The notes beneath the pieces were generated by a model. That model was not told the DNA's origin. It did not search any database and worked only from the letters and a program-made list of their open reading frames with translations. Positions 1 to 8,106 of a stretch of DNA of 64,000 nucleotides are shown here, in pieces. The position numbers and the translations under genes are program-made. Source of the stretch: Halorubrum sp. Atlit-26R (GTDB taxonomy: Archaea > Halobacteriota > Halobacteria > Halobacteriales > Haloferacaceae); the NCBI RefSeq assembly GCF_003666015.1, contig NZ_QPLT01000015.1:1-64000 (forward strand), in the 5' to 3' direction. Within the stretch, counting starts at the first letter, position 1, and every line of letters starts with the position of its first letter.

Positions 1-2
1 TT

Positions 3-155
3 CAACATGGAAATCGGAATGCTATCGAACGTGTCTTTTGGGAAATAGAACGCCGAACATCATCGTTTGCGAATAGTTTTAGCAATGTCGCGTTAGAGAC
101 AGCTCAAAACTGGCTCGAAGCCTTCGCAGTCTACCACAATTCACGCCAAACTTAA
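3..155 (+). CDS. IS6-family transposase, C-terminal end (5' part outside window)
   Basis: The open frame enters from the window edge and ends with TAA at 153-155. The 50 visible residues (HGNRNAIERVFWEIERRT, then ENWLEAFAVYHNSRQT) match the conserved C-terminus of haloarchaeal IS6-type DDE transposases, including the final catalytic Glu region IERVFWEIERRT. Only about ten bases after the stop, the sequence becomes similar to a nuclease gene on the other strand, so the usual IS end and terminal inverted repeat seem shortened. Whether the 5' part is intact cannot be seen here. Confidence 0.75.
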   Translation, partial: QHGNRNAIERVFWEIERRTSSFANSFSNVALETAQNWLEAFAVYHNSRQT

Positions 156-363
156 CGCGACCCCTCGATGTCGAGATCGCTTTTCCGGTGTACTAAGAGT
201 GGCAGCCGGTCGCGCAAGTCCCGAATCAGTGGTTCCCGGCGCGGGGAGAGTGTTCCGCGTGGTGGCCGGCGTTTGGTTAGGGGTGGGAGTCCGTCCTTGT
301 GGAGATCCTCTTCGGTGACGACCCGCACGTCGAGCAGCTGTGCCAACTGCCACGCACTTCGTA
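152..363 (-). pseudogene. Truncated copy of the PD-(D/E)XK nuclease C-terminus
   Basis: The minus-strand frame reads AQLLDVRVVTEEDL, PLTKRRPPRGTL and RREPLIRDLRDRLPLLVHR. This is a close copy (about three quarters identical) of the C-terminal third of the nuclease at 1754-2404. The N-terminal catalytic part (TDVIGRR, ECKDW) is absent: the frame has a stop at 392-394 and similarity fades upstream of residue SAWQLAQ. The copy ends at the IS6 transposase remnant, and the two stop codons overlap at 152-155. It is best read as a gene fragment left by insertion or recombination. Confidence 0.65.
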
Positions 364-611
364 TCGCTGACGCGTACGCGGTCGCGCTCGTCTACAGGCG
401 GTTCAAGGCGAGTGCCTCGGGGCTTGACTCCGAAGGTGAAGCCGACAACGCCTAACCTATCAAGTAGATGGGCAAGATACCACGCGGCGGTGGTCACACC
501 CAACGTCATTAGGACGGCATCGCTCAGACGAGTAATGCTCGGTGAGGGACAACCGCTGCGGCATGGAATGACAGATCGACGAGCGAGCCGCGGGAACCCA
601 TTGTAAGGATG

Positions 612-1067
612 TTACGGCGGATTTTCTGCTTCGTTCAGTTGTGTAAGCGAGTTCTCCTCGTATGCACGCCGCCAGAGAGAATGTACAGCACGTGTAACCT
701 GCCTTGGTTCTGTGACAGTAATACAGGAGCGCTGTGGGTGCTCTGACGACGCATCGGGTGGGTTGTGAAAATGCTTGTTTGGAGCGTCTGGTTTTGGATG
801 GTAATCAAACCGGAAGTTGACATCCTGTTCGTCAGTATGGTGAAAATTGTAGTATCCCGTTTGGTACCATCGAACATCGAATCGACACGAGTCCGCATCT
901 CCAATCCCGTCATCGAGTCGAACGACGAGTTTCGTCGGGTCCAGTAGGCTGTCGAATCCTGCCTCGATGACGAGACCATCCAGCGCTGTGAACTCGTCTC
1001 GAATCTGTTCTACCGCTGTTTCGTCTAACGACCCGACCTCCCCCTCGATATCTGTGTCAGACTCCAT
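612..1067 (-). CDS. TumE/DUF6516-like small protein, possible toxin of an HTH-linked pair
   Basis: A 151-residue soluble acidic protein. Its core (FDVRWYQTGYYNFHHTDE, then NFRFDYHPKP and HFHNPPDA) looks like haloarchaeal DUF6516/TumE-type proteins, which are encoded beside a small HTH partner and proposed to be toxins. The His-rich HFHNPPD segment is typical of that group. The ATG directly follows the TAG of the upstream HTH gene (1068), so the two are surely cotranscribed. The family call rests on remembered motif shape, not a search; the biological role is inferred. Confidence 0.55.
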   Translation of the reverse strand: MESDTDIEGEVGSLDETAVEQIRDEFTALDGLVIEAGFDSLLDPTKLVVRLDDGIGDADSCRFDVRWYQTGYYNFHHTDEQDVNFRFDYHPKPDAPNKHFHNPPDASSEHPQRSCITVTEPRQVTRAVHSLWRRAYEENSLTQLNEAENPP

Positions 1068-1697
1068 CTACGCCGTTGATCGCTCGCTGTCATCGCTGAG
1101 TGCACCGTACTTGTACAATCCGGTAACACGGCTGGTGTCAGCAACACGAGCCGCAGCAGCGTGACTATCGTCAGGGTCAAAATCGTAGAGTGAGAGCGCC
1201 GCCTGTGCAATCTCAAGATTCTGTTCGATCTGTTGCCAGCGAGTTATATCTTGCCAGCCATCGTCGCCGGGTTCTAGTTGGAGAGTGAGTTCGTCGACGT
1301 CAGCAACGTCGTACTGCTCTCGGAAGCTGTGTAGTTCCGTCTTGAGGTCTTGAATCGTGTCTCGGATCTCGCTTTTCGTATGTTCGCGATGAATTGCTGC
1401 GATACGCTTCATTGCCAGCATCTGAGGAGCGCGCATATATCGGGTTCCAGACTCTGTGTTGATTACTTTGACACGGCCAGTCTCCGCCAGTATCGAGAGG
1501 TATTTCCGCGCAGTTGGTTCACTTACCTGTGCCCGTTCGGCTATTGTACTGGCCGCTTGCGGTTCGGTGGTGACGTCACTGACGTGCCGGATACGGTCGA
1601 ACGTGGTTGTATCCGCCTTCCACTCCTCAATAGCGGCCTCATTTACGTCTCCCTCCCACAGTTCGTGGGGAGCGTCAGTTGTGGTCATGTGTATCAT
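1068..1697 (-). CDS. Winged-helix DNA-binding protein (DUF7342-like), partner of the TumE-like gene
   Basis: A 209-residue protein. Residues about 50-90 form an ArsR/MarR-like winged helix (PQAASTIAERAQVSEPTARK, then ETGRVKVINTESGTRYMRAP). It is followed by a long amphipathic helix (REHTKSEIRDTIQDLKTEL) and a helical C-terminus ending YKYGALSD. This layout is that of the haloarchaeal HTH proteins placed before TumE-like genes. The ATG at 1697 is chosen; a second ATG at 1688 (MTTTDAP) is equally possible. An AT-rich stretch at 1715-1740 supplies a TATA-like promoter. It probably acts as antitoxin and autoregulator, by analogy only. Confidence 0.6.
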   Translation of the reverse strand: MIHMTTTDAPHELWEGDVNEAAIEEWKADTTTFDRIRHVSDVTTEPQAASTIAERAQVSEPTARKYLSILAETGRVKVINTESGTRYMRAPQMLAMKRIAAIHREHTKSEIRDTIQDLKTELHSFREQYDVADVDELTLQLEPGDDGWQDITRWQQIEQNLEIAQAALSLYDFDPDDSHAAAARVADTSRVTGLYKYGALSDDSERSTA

Positions 1698-1753
1698 CGG
1701 TTACTGGCCCTGTCCATAAAATACTTTCTTAGAAATAACTAATATTTGGTATT

Positions 1754-2404
1754 CTAGCCAAACTCGTAGTCAGTGTCGCGAGCGTTGACGTACTCGTCGT
1801 TGCCCGTTCGGTCCGGTACGTAACACGGACCGTGATCCGCTATGTGGAAGACAGGGGCTTCAATATCGAGGCCGCTTCGACGGTGAACTAGAAGCGGTAA
1901 TCGGTCACGCAAGTCTTGGATGAGCGGTTCTCGCCGCGCGTTGAGCGTTCCACCCGGAGGCCGGCGTTCGGTCAGCGGCGGGAGTTGGCCTTTGTCGAGA
2001 TCCTGTTCGGTCATAATCCGAACGTCGAGTAGTTGGGCTAACCGCCACGCGCTCTCAGTTACGCGGCGCGCGACAGCGAGGACGGGCATTGCCCGCATGA
2101 GCATAGCCCGCAGCGCGACTGCTTCGACGGCGTCCCGCTGAACCGGGACTTGGTGCCAGTCTTTACACTCAACCACGAGGAAATCGTCAGGATCACCACG
2201 GGGCTCGTCCCGGCGGCCGATCACGTCGGTTTCGAGCCCAAAACAGTACTCGTTGCGGGCTGTTCTGTACCCCCACTGCTCGAGTGTCTCGGCGACCTGA
2301 GTTTCGAGCCAGCGCCCGTTGGTCGGATCGTGGTCCGGATCCTCGTCGTCGGGCGTGCCCACGGCGTCAATTTCGGCCGTGAAATCGAGGTTGTCGTCAC
2401 TCAT
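1754..2404 (-). CDS. PD-(D/E)XK nuclease-like protein (restriction endonuclease fold)
   Basis: A 216-residue protein starting MSDDNLDFTAEID. The catalytic fold is visible as WLETQVAETLEQWGY, ETDVIGRR and, after a short linker, FLVVECKDW: the metal-binding D and the E-x-K pair of PD-(D/E)XK enzymes (Mrr/Holliday-junction-resolvase-like fold). The C-terminus (QLLDVRIMTEQDL to PLLVHRRSGLDIE) is family-specific and is duplicated as a fragment at 152-363. The ATG overlaps the end of the preceding 85-residue gene (TGA at 2397-2399), so it is the last gene of the operon that begins at 6534. Its substrate (foreign DNA or element processing) is unknown. Confidence 0.7.
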   Translation of the reverse strand: MSDDNLDFTAEIDAVGTPDDEDPDHDPTNGRWLETQVAETLEQWGYRTARNEYCFGLETDVIGRRDEPRGDPDDFLVVECKDWHQVPVQRDAVEAVALRAMLMRAMPVLAVARRVTESAWRLAQLLDVRIMTEQDLDKGQLPPLTERRPPGGTLNARREPLIQDLRDRLPLLVHRRSGLDIEAPVFHIADHGPCYVPDRTGNDEYVNARDTDYEFG

Positions 2405-2654
2405 CAGTCGGATCCTCGATAGTGTCAGCGGCGTCTGCCTGCTGGGCTGCCGCTTCGAGAGCTGTCGCGATCGTCTGGGTCTCGCTCGGCGTGAGGACGG
2501 CGAAGGTGACCTCGCGGTCATCGCCGAAGCCGAGGAGGACACGTGATCCCTCAGTGACGTCGGTGCTGTCGGTGCTGACCTGGATACTTCCATCCGTCGC
2601 TGTCGGGCGATCACGTCTGATGACGGTCTCCAGATCGAGTGTTGGGTCGCTCAC
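2397..2654 (-). CDS. Small conserved acidic protein in mobile operon
   Basis: An 85-residue protein with GTG start (MSDPTLDLETVIRRDR) that overlaps the stop of the upstream large gene by 4 bp (GTGA, 2651-2654) and overlaps the start of the nuclease downstream. The central part (DVTEGSRVLLGFGDDREVTF AVLT, read with a break) suggests a small beta-barrel or sheet, followed by a helix (SETQTIATALEAAAQQADAA). No catalytic motif is visible. Tight overlaps on both sides show translational coupling and a joint role with the nuclease. Confidence 0.65.
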   Translation of the reverse strand: MSDPTLDLETVIRRDRPTATDGSIQVSTDSTDVTEGSRVLLGFGDDREVTFAVLTPSETQTIATALEAAAQQADAADTIEDPTDE

Positions 2655-4861
2655 TGTTGGTCACCCCCATTCCGGAGTCGTGTTTGTGGGGTCGTGACTG
2701 CTGTCGTCGGGTGTGGTGTCGGTATCATAATGTCGGTTGGGTGGTCTCGGGTGTCTCGGACTTGATGGGCGTGGCTGTTCGGCTGCCGGCTTGTGTTGGC
2801 GTTCGTCATTGGACGTATGTTGTAATCGGTGGCTGCGCCAGGTTCAGTGAGGATCGATATCGGTGGCAGTCTGTCCCATCCACCGCGATCGGCTCCCCCC
2901 GTGCGGTCGGGGGACGGGTCGGTCGGCCCGGCGAGTCTGGTTGACTGTCGATGCGTCACCAGAGGTGGCGCGAGCTGATTGCTGTTCGTCGAGAGCCACG
3001 CCGTTACTGGTGGTGTCTTCGGATATGGCGTCGGATTCGTCGTGGTCCACCGGCGGTGGCCTCCCTGCTGGACGGGCGTGACGCGGTCGAGATCGCGGAC
3101 ATCGCTCAGGCGACGGTCGTAGCTGCTCGCGGAGATGTCTGCGTGCTCGATTAGCTCTGAGCGACCGAGTGGGCCGTTGGCTCGCAGCAGGGTTGCGTAC
3201 AGCTTGGTCGCTGTCGGCGTGAGGTCGGGTCGGAAGCGCTCCAGCGGGAGCGTGGCCGCTGCGCGCTCGACCGCGCCCAGCGTCGGCGTTCGAGACTCGT
3301 TCAGCGCGCGCAGTAGGCTCGCCACGACATCGTACGGACACGCGCTTGAGGTGTCCGCCGGGCCGAACGAGCGGAGACAGAGCCGCACGAGTCGCTGGCG
3401 CTCACGGGGTGTCCACTGGGCGTCGTGGGTCATCGTGACCTCATCGATCACCCGTCGGATTGCGGGGTAGGTCGTCCCGTCGATGACCGGAATTTCGAGT
3501 GTCGGTGCGTGCTCGGTGCCGTCGGCGATCGCCTCCCGGACAGTTGTGAGTTCCCTCGTGAGGGTCGTGGAAATCTCGTCGTGGCATTCCGTGATTGTCG
3601 GGCCGGTCACCACCCACGACATGGTGAGATCCATTGTCGCGTCGTGTTCCGGTTCATACGGGAGCCGCCGGCACAGCTTTGCGGGCCGGTCTTCGAACAG
3701 CATGCGGTACCCCGAATGAACGCCGTAGACGGACTGTTTGGGAGCAGTTTTGGCGAGGAACTCACAGAGGTTCTGGAGACGTGTTTGGTTACGTGCGAGT
3801 GCGCCGGTATCGGGCACTCTGATGGTCGTCGTGAGATCGATCCCAACTGCATGATACAGCTGGGTTGCTGAAGCGATCAGCCCGTGAAGATCTTTCAACA
3901 AGTCGCTGCGAGCGGCTGTGTCGTCGCTGTGCGTAAGTTCAGCGACCTGTGCGAGAAGTCGGTCTCGAACCGTTGTGATTCGCTCGCGCCACGCATCGTA
4001 GGTGATTTCGGCGTCGCTACACCAGCCGATTTGGTGGCCACGGCGGAGAATTCGGGCCGTTGGAACTGTCTGGCTGGGCTCATCGATCGCCTCAAACTCC
4101 TGGCCGAGTCGTGTCGGGGTGAGAATGTTCGAGAGGGCCTTTTCGCTCAGTAAGGCGCCCGCGAGACGTCCCAGGGTGGCTAAGGGGCCACCCCACTGGA
4201 GGACGACGAGGGTTTCATCGTCAATGTGGCTCAGGTACGCGATACGGCCGTCGTCGAGCGGCTGTGGGTGATCATCAATGAGCGTGATGGCCTCGTCATG
4301 GGCAACAGTGCCGAATCTCTTGTGGAGGTTGCGTGGAGCGTTCGTAGGCCGGGTGAGCCACTGGACGTAGTCAGCGTCTTCATCTGGATCGACGGTTGTT
4401 GCCACCCACTCGTCGGGCGCGGGTGTTTCTTCGCCCACCCGGCGGGGCGACACTGTACTTGTAGGTTGTTGAGGGGTCCCAGTAAGATTCCCATCAAACC
4501 GGCGCTGATCCGGATGGACGAGGTCGTAGTTGTCGTCGAGACACTGTTGGACGGTTGACTGGCCTAAGTCGGTGAGCTGGACGGTGTTGTGCTGGCTACG
4601 CCGATCGACAGTGACCAACTCGCGGTCTTCGAGATTGAGGACATACCTGCTAATAGTGCCCTCAGCGATATCGATCGTGTGATCGTGGATGAGATCCCGG
4701 TAGCTCCGGGCGTACTCGGTGTCGAGATTTCCGAGGAGCCGACGTTTCCCAGGTTCGATGTCGAGATCACGGATGACTTCCCACGAGGTCTCAGCAGTCT
4801 CGGCGTGGTCGGTGTGGGGGGACCGATCCCGGCTGGCAGTAAGATCAAGGTGACACTCAGT
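2651..4861 (-). pseudogene. C-terminal part of a large winged-helix DNA-binding protein, separated from its N-terminus by an in-frame TAG
   Basis: The frame continues straight on from the gene at 4862-5512 after one TAG (4862-4864). It encodes about 736 more residues with no ATG or GTG before the first domain; the only early start is a TTG at 4618, which would cut a winged helix in half (ARSYRDLIHDHTIDIAEGTI, then LEDRELVTVDRRSQHNTVQL). A second HTH lies near the C-terminus (SELIEHADISASSYDRRLSD). Between them is an alpha/beta region without a motif I recognise. The tail is Pro/Thr-rich and probably disordered. The lack of a usable start argues for a nonsense-broken gene, a sequencing error, or readthrough. 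The intact form would be about 953 residues, a size typical of haloarchaeal plasmid/ICE proteins of unknown role. Confidence 0.6.
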
Positions 4862-5512
4862 CTAGGTGGGATATCGCTTCGAGAGGTGTCGTCGGACTCT
4901 GGGGGAAGCGACGAGTCTGACATCGAACCCGTCGGCGAGCACAGCGATCGCCGCGAGTGCGCGGACGCCCGTGCGGCGGTCTGTAAGACAGGTCCAGGCG
5001 TCGCCATCAAGCAGGAGCGTGAGAGCGGTGGGGTGCGCTTCGAGTTCGCGATGGAGCGCAACCGGACCTTTCGCGAGCGCACCAAGGTCGGCGTTGACCG
5101 GACCACGCCCCGTCCCGATGCTGGTGACGGTGTCAGTGAGATCCGCGTGTCGCTGTCGGTGGTATCTGGTGAGTGTACTGGAGAGTTCGTCTCGATAGGT
5201 AAGCGCGAGTGTCGTGATCGCACGAGTGTATGCGACGGCTTCCGCGACCTCATCGGTCCAGCGGGTGTCCGTCGTTTGCCACGCTGGCAGGATTTCTCCG
5301 AGAAGCTGGGAGCTCGTACGCCACGGATCGGTGGTGGCGTGATCGCGAATGATCCGCTCGGTACATGACCGGAGTTCGGCGAGGAGGTCTGGAATCCACT
5401 CGGTCAGCCGAGGCGAAACTGCCGAACAGCGGATCCCCTCAGGTGAGCAGTCTGTGGTGTGGCTGACGAGCCGGATCCCTCGCTTGCGGGCTGTAGACTG
5501 GCGTGTTCGCAC
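4862..5512 (-). CDS. N-terminal part of the broken large DNA-binding protein
   Basis: A 216-residue frame from GTG 5512 (an in-frame TGA lies three codons upstream) to TAG 4862-4864. It contains a helical region (LTEWIPDLLAELRSCTERII; DEVAEAVAYTRAITTLALTY) and a C-terminal alpha/beta segment (TALTLLLDGDAWTCLTDRR, then VLADGFDVRLVASPRVRRHL). That last part resembles the sensor half of haloarchaeal TbsP-like regulators, in which a winged helix follows directly; here the helix is coded after the stop codon in the same frame. So this is probably the first quarter of one protein, not a separate gene. If a Trp stood at the TAG, one G-to-A change (TGG to TAG) would explain the break. Confidence 0.55.
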   Translation of the reverse strand: MRTRQSTARKRGIRLVSHTTDCSPEGIRCSAVSPRLTEWIPDLLAELRSCTERIIRDHATTDPWRTSSQLLGEILPAWQTTDTRWTDEVAEAVAYTRAITTLALTYRDELSSTLTRYHRQRHADLTDTVTSIGTGRGPVNADLGALAKGPVALHRELEAHPTALTLLLDGDAWTCLTDRRTGVRALAAIAVLADGFDVRLVASPRVRRHLSKRYPT

Positions 5513-5559
5513 AGCCGATCACCGCAGGGTGAGAGGCTGGCTGGTCACAGCGGCCACCA

Positions 5560-6036
5560 TCACTCCGACCCCTCGCGTGAGCAACCACCATCAGGGCGGG
5601 CGTGTTCTCGGACAGCGGTGAGCAGCGGGGGTGGGTCTCGCTGGGTTGGCTGGGTTGGGTCTCGTGGTGTTGGGGCGTCTAGATTGACGTTTGGTTCGGT
5701 GGCTGTCGTGGGACTCGTGACGACTATTGTCGGATCAAGGAGGACGAACGTTGTCGATTGCGTTCGGGTGTTCGAACACGTCCCGATATGACCCGTGAGG
5801 ACGTATTCGTAAACACCGCGTGTGAAGACGGTCGGGTGCTCGTGCCTATCTGATCCGCACATAATGTAGCCGATCGCGTATGTCGGCTCGCCAGCCGCGC
5901 GGTAGGCGTAGGCGGTGACGTCGTCGCCTTCGTTGAGGGGTTGCCCGCAGACTTGACAGATCGGGTCAGTCGTGTCGAGTGCGATGCGCGTGAACTTGGA
6001 GAGAGCTGCGGCGTGTGAGTTGTCGGGTCGCGTCAT
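5560..6036 (-). CDS. Cys-containing (zinc-ribbon-like) protein of haloarchaeal mobile elements
   Basis: A 158-residue protein; start MTRPDNSHAAALSKFTR chosen because it overlaps the upstream stop as ATGA (6033-6036). A metal-binding module is suggested by DPICQVCGQPLNEGDDV, with further Cys in IMCGSDRHEH and HIGTCSN, all in the first 110 residues. The module resembles small treble-clef/zinc-ribbon proteins found next to winged-helix regulators on haloarchaeal plasmids. The C-terminal 45 residues are Pro/Thr-rich and likely disordered. The gene belongs to the same operon as its neighbours; its function is unknown. Confidence 0.65.
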   Translation of the reverse strand: MTRPDNSHAAALSKFTRIALDTTDPICQVCGQPLNEGDDVTAYAYRAAGEPTYAIGYIMCGSDRHEHPTVFTRGVYEYVLTGHIGTCSNTRTQSTTFVLLDPTIVVTSPTTATEPNVNLDAPTPRDPTQPTQRDPPPLLTAVREHARPDGGCSREGSE

Positions 6037-6350
6037 TCGTTTCTCCCCTCCGCATGGTGAGTGCCGGCTTGCCATGCCTGTCGAGCAGAGAGTGCGCGGC
6101 GGCCCGGCTCGGTGAGTTGGTACTCGGTCGTGTCATGGGTTTGTTTGGTAACGAAGTCGCGTTCGACGAGTTCTCCGAGGATGTCACAGATCCGGCTGTG
6201 GTTGATGCCGTCGGTGTAGTAGTCGGCGAGTGTGTAATAGAGTGGACGGCTCTCGCTGGGGCCAGTCTGTGAGAGTATCCAGAGCAGGTCGCGCTGGGTT
6301 GCCGAGAGATCGGCAAGCGAGTGGGTAGTGTTCTCGGTGTGGCTAGTCAT
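6033..6350 (-). CDS. Winged-helix regulator (PadR/PhiH1-repressor-like)
   Basis: A 105-residue protein (MTSHTENTTHSLADL). One winged helix fills it: SATQRDLLWILSQTGPSESR, then a recognition segment around INHSRICDILGELVERDFV and a wing TKQTHDTTEYQLTEPGRRAL. The start at 6350 overlaps the end of the 63-residue gene (TAG at 6343-6345) and the stop overlaps the next ATG, so three genes are coupled. It is the likely autoregulator of the operon, with the inverted repeat at 6535-6558 as candidate operator (inference). Confidence 0.7.
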   Translation of the reverse strand: MTSHTENTTHSLADLSATQRDLLWILSQTGPSESRPLYYTLADYYTDGINHSRICDILGELVERDFVTKQTHDTTEYQLTEPGRRALSARQAWQAGTHHAEGRNE

Positions 6351-6534
6351 TGTAGCCCTCCACAACGTTCCCGTCGGCGCTACGTGTCGTAGCGCACGTT
6401 GTACAGAGTGGGCCGTCAAAGGCAGCGTCGTAGCCGTCGGCTGGGTAGGGACACAAACTATAGCTGGAACTGTTACAGTTCGATCCGTCGGTCGTCTCGC
6501 AGGGCTTAAGCCCCACAGTTGCCACCATTAGCAT
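6343..6534 (-). CDS. Small Cys-rich protein, first gene of the mobile operon
   Basis: A 63-residue protein (MLMVATVGLKPCETTDGSNC). Five Cys (about residues 12, 20, 28, 44, 47), the last two as LCTTCATT, suggest a small zinc-binding fold. A second start (MVATVG) lies 6 bp downstream. The end overlaps the winged-helix gene. A 9-bp inverted repeat starts one base upstream of the ATG. No homologue is recognised; its existence rests on operon overlaps and Cys spacing. Confidence 0.5.
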   Translation of the reverse strand: MLMVATVGLKPCETTDGSNCNSSSYSLCPYPADGYDAAFDGPLCTTCATTRSADGNVVEGYND

Positions 6535-6558
6535 GGTTCTGTGTTACGGCACAGAACC
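6535..6558. promoter_or_regulatory. Perfect 9-bp inverted repeat at operon start (candidate operator)
   Basis: GGTTCTGTG (6535-6543) and CACAGAACC (6550-6558) flank a 6-bp spacer directly against the ATG at 6534. The position fits an operator or a 5' mRNA hairpin of the minus-strand operon; the winged-helix proteins on either side are candidate ligands. The stretch 6559-6600 is GC-rich and also partly self-complementary. Confidence 0.5.
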
Positions 6559-6756
6559 CGTCCCGGTCGGGTGCCTGTACACCGCGGCCGGGGTTTCTAC
6601 ATTTTCTCGCGAGCCGAGGGTTCGTCACTCGGGTTCCGTATAGGATCGGTTGCTCTCTAGTAACATATAATTAACGGTGATGTTCAATATGAGCTTGTGG
6701 CAGTCTATAAGTGCTATCCGCCCGTAATATAGACTGTGAAACTGAATATGTGCTCT

Positions 6757-7074
6757 ATGAGGCACTCAGGCAAGTGGATGACATCTCTTGATGATCGAAT
6801 CTTGGAGTTCCTTCATGAAAATAAGCCGACAACACCCACAAAGATGACTACAGAAGCATCCTTGCCATACTCTAGACAGCATGTTGACAGGAGGTGTAAA
6901 AAGCTGGATGAAGAGGGCCTCCTCGAAAGCTTAGGCAATGGTGTCTACATGATCACCGAAGCCGGTGAAGCATATCTCAAAGGGCACCTCGATACTGAAA
7001 ATTGGAGGTATATTGCTGAAGATGGTGAGGACTCCTATGACAATTTGGCTGAAAATACTGGAACCAACAAATAA
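6757..7074 (+). CDS. PhiH1-repressor-like winged-helix protein
   Basis: A 105-residue protein with start MRHSGKWMTSLDDRILEFLH, the form usual for haloarchaeal phage PhiH1 repressor homologues; ATG 6748 and GTG 6736 are also in frame. The winged helix runs through SLPYSRQHVDRRCKKLDEEG to GVYMITEAGEAYLKGHLD. The C-terminal 20 residues are acidic. A TATA-like CTATAAG at 6704-6710 lies upstream. It is divergent from the 6534 operon, the classic layout of an element's repressor facing the genes it controls. Codon use is AT-rich compared with the core genes. Confidence 0.75.
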   Translation: MRHSGKWMTSLDDRILEFLHENKPTTPTKMTTEASLPYSRQHVDRRCKKLDEEGLLESLGNGVYMITEAGEAYLKGHLDTENWRYIAEDGEDSYDNLAENTGTNK

Positions 7075-7208
7075 ACATCTTTTCCAAATATTTGTAAATT
7101 ATGTTTTCGATCGGACAGGAAATAGTACGTGTGCCGACGCTCGCGACAACGACTACACTTCGGTGAGACCAGCGCTAGCAGGCCGTTGGAAACAGCTCTC
7201 TCCGTTTA

Positions 7209-8003
7209 TTAATTACTCCGATCGAGCTGGATGAGCGTCAAGAAGCGACGTCGGGAGAGGCCGATCGCGAGCGCGATGAGTCCGATCAGGCCGAGCCAAG
7301 TGAGCAGGTACGCAATTCCGAGGTCAATCGCGGAGACAGTTCCAGTACGCGAGACGCGAAACAGTAGCTGGGCCGCGAGAAGCACGCCGTTCGTGACGAA
7401 CACCCAGCCAACGATATGCTCGTTCCGAAAGAACCGTGCTACATCGGCGAGGCCCGGAATCCCAGAGCGTCCAAAATGAGACAGAAAACATGACGAATGT
7501 TCCGGGAACCATCTGAAAACCGCGTTTTCAACCTCTCCGTCACGAGCGAGGGTCTCGAAGAGCGAGCCTAACCCCTCATCGGCCTTCGCGTAGTGGCCGT
7601 GTCGCGTCGTTCGCAGTACGCCGATGTCGACGAGAATATCGAGGTATTTGCTGATCGTCTCGTTATCTTCCACACTGGAGAACCACTTCGAAACCTCGGC
7701 GACGGTGTACGTCTCTGCCCAGGACTTGTCTTCGAATCTCGCGCGTGTAAGCTCGTACTGGAAGGTACAATACAACTCGGGCAGACACACTTTCCGGTGG
7801 TTCGCGGGCAGGTTTTGTTTCGAGTACGATTCTTCAGAGGTCACAAAGACAGGTCCGTCGACGGCTCCGGAGTCGACTTGCTCGTTCCACCGGGTGATCC
7901 GTTCCAGATTGTGTTCCGAGTACAACTGCTTTGGGTCGTGCCGAAACACCCGATTACGATTGATCTCCGTGTGGCTTGGTGGGATCGGGGGAGCGGGCCG
8001 CAT
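7209..8003 (-). CDS. HTH protein with two C-terminal membrane segments
   Basis: A 264-residue protein; ATG 8003 (MRPAPPIPPSHTEINRN) is chosen because the longer frame has only a TTG start. Residues about 95-150 look like a winged helix (AETYTVAEVSKWFSSVEDNE, KYLDILVDIGVLRTTRHGHY). The C-terminus has two hydrophobic helices (HIVGWVFVTNGVLLAAQLLF; AIDLGIAYLLTWLGLIGLIA) and a basic tail SRRRFLTL. This suggests a membrane-anchored DNA-binding protein. It is divergent from the 8158 gene with a palindrome between them. No named family recognised. Confidence 0.6.
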   Translation of the reverse strand: MRPAPPIPPSHTEINRNRVFRHDPKQLYSEHNLERITRWNEQVDSGAVDGPVFVTSEESYSKQNLPANHRKVCLPELYCTFQYELTRARFEDKSWAETYTVAEVSKWFSSVEDNETISKYLDILVDIGVLRTTRHGHYAKADEGLGSLFETLARDGEVENAVFRWFPEHSSCFLSHFGRSGIPGLADVARFFRNEHIVGWVFVTNGVLLAAQLLFRVSRTGTVSAIDLGIAYLLTWLGLIGLIALAIGLSRRRFLTLIQLDRSN

Positions 8004-8106
8004 CGATGTCAGGTTAGGACACGAATCGGCAATATCACTTTTTGTCTCCAAATTAAATTACTATCTCGAAACAATGGAGTTCACGGCGTGAGATTATAAG
8101 CTTTTA

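Noticed and set aside
141-509. Minus-strand 122-residue frame starting MTLGVTTAAWYLAHLLD
   Set aside because: It overlaps the IS6 and nuclease remnants in another frame and turns Arg/Pro-rich and random after about 50 residues; the first part may be a gene scrap but cannot be supported.
4616-4618. TTG as true start of the large DNA-binding protein
   Set aside because: The in-frame upstream sequence completes a winged helix, so a start here would cut a domain; TTG is also rare as a haloarchaeal start.
4862-4864. TAG read as pyrrolysine
   Set aside because: No Pyl genes are in the window, Pyl use is not established in haloarchaea, and other genes here end in TAG normally.
6559-6600. tRNA-like or structured RNA in the GC-rich stretch after the palindrome
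   Set aside because: No tRNA arms or conserved loop bases; only partial self-complementarity.
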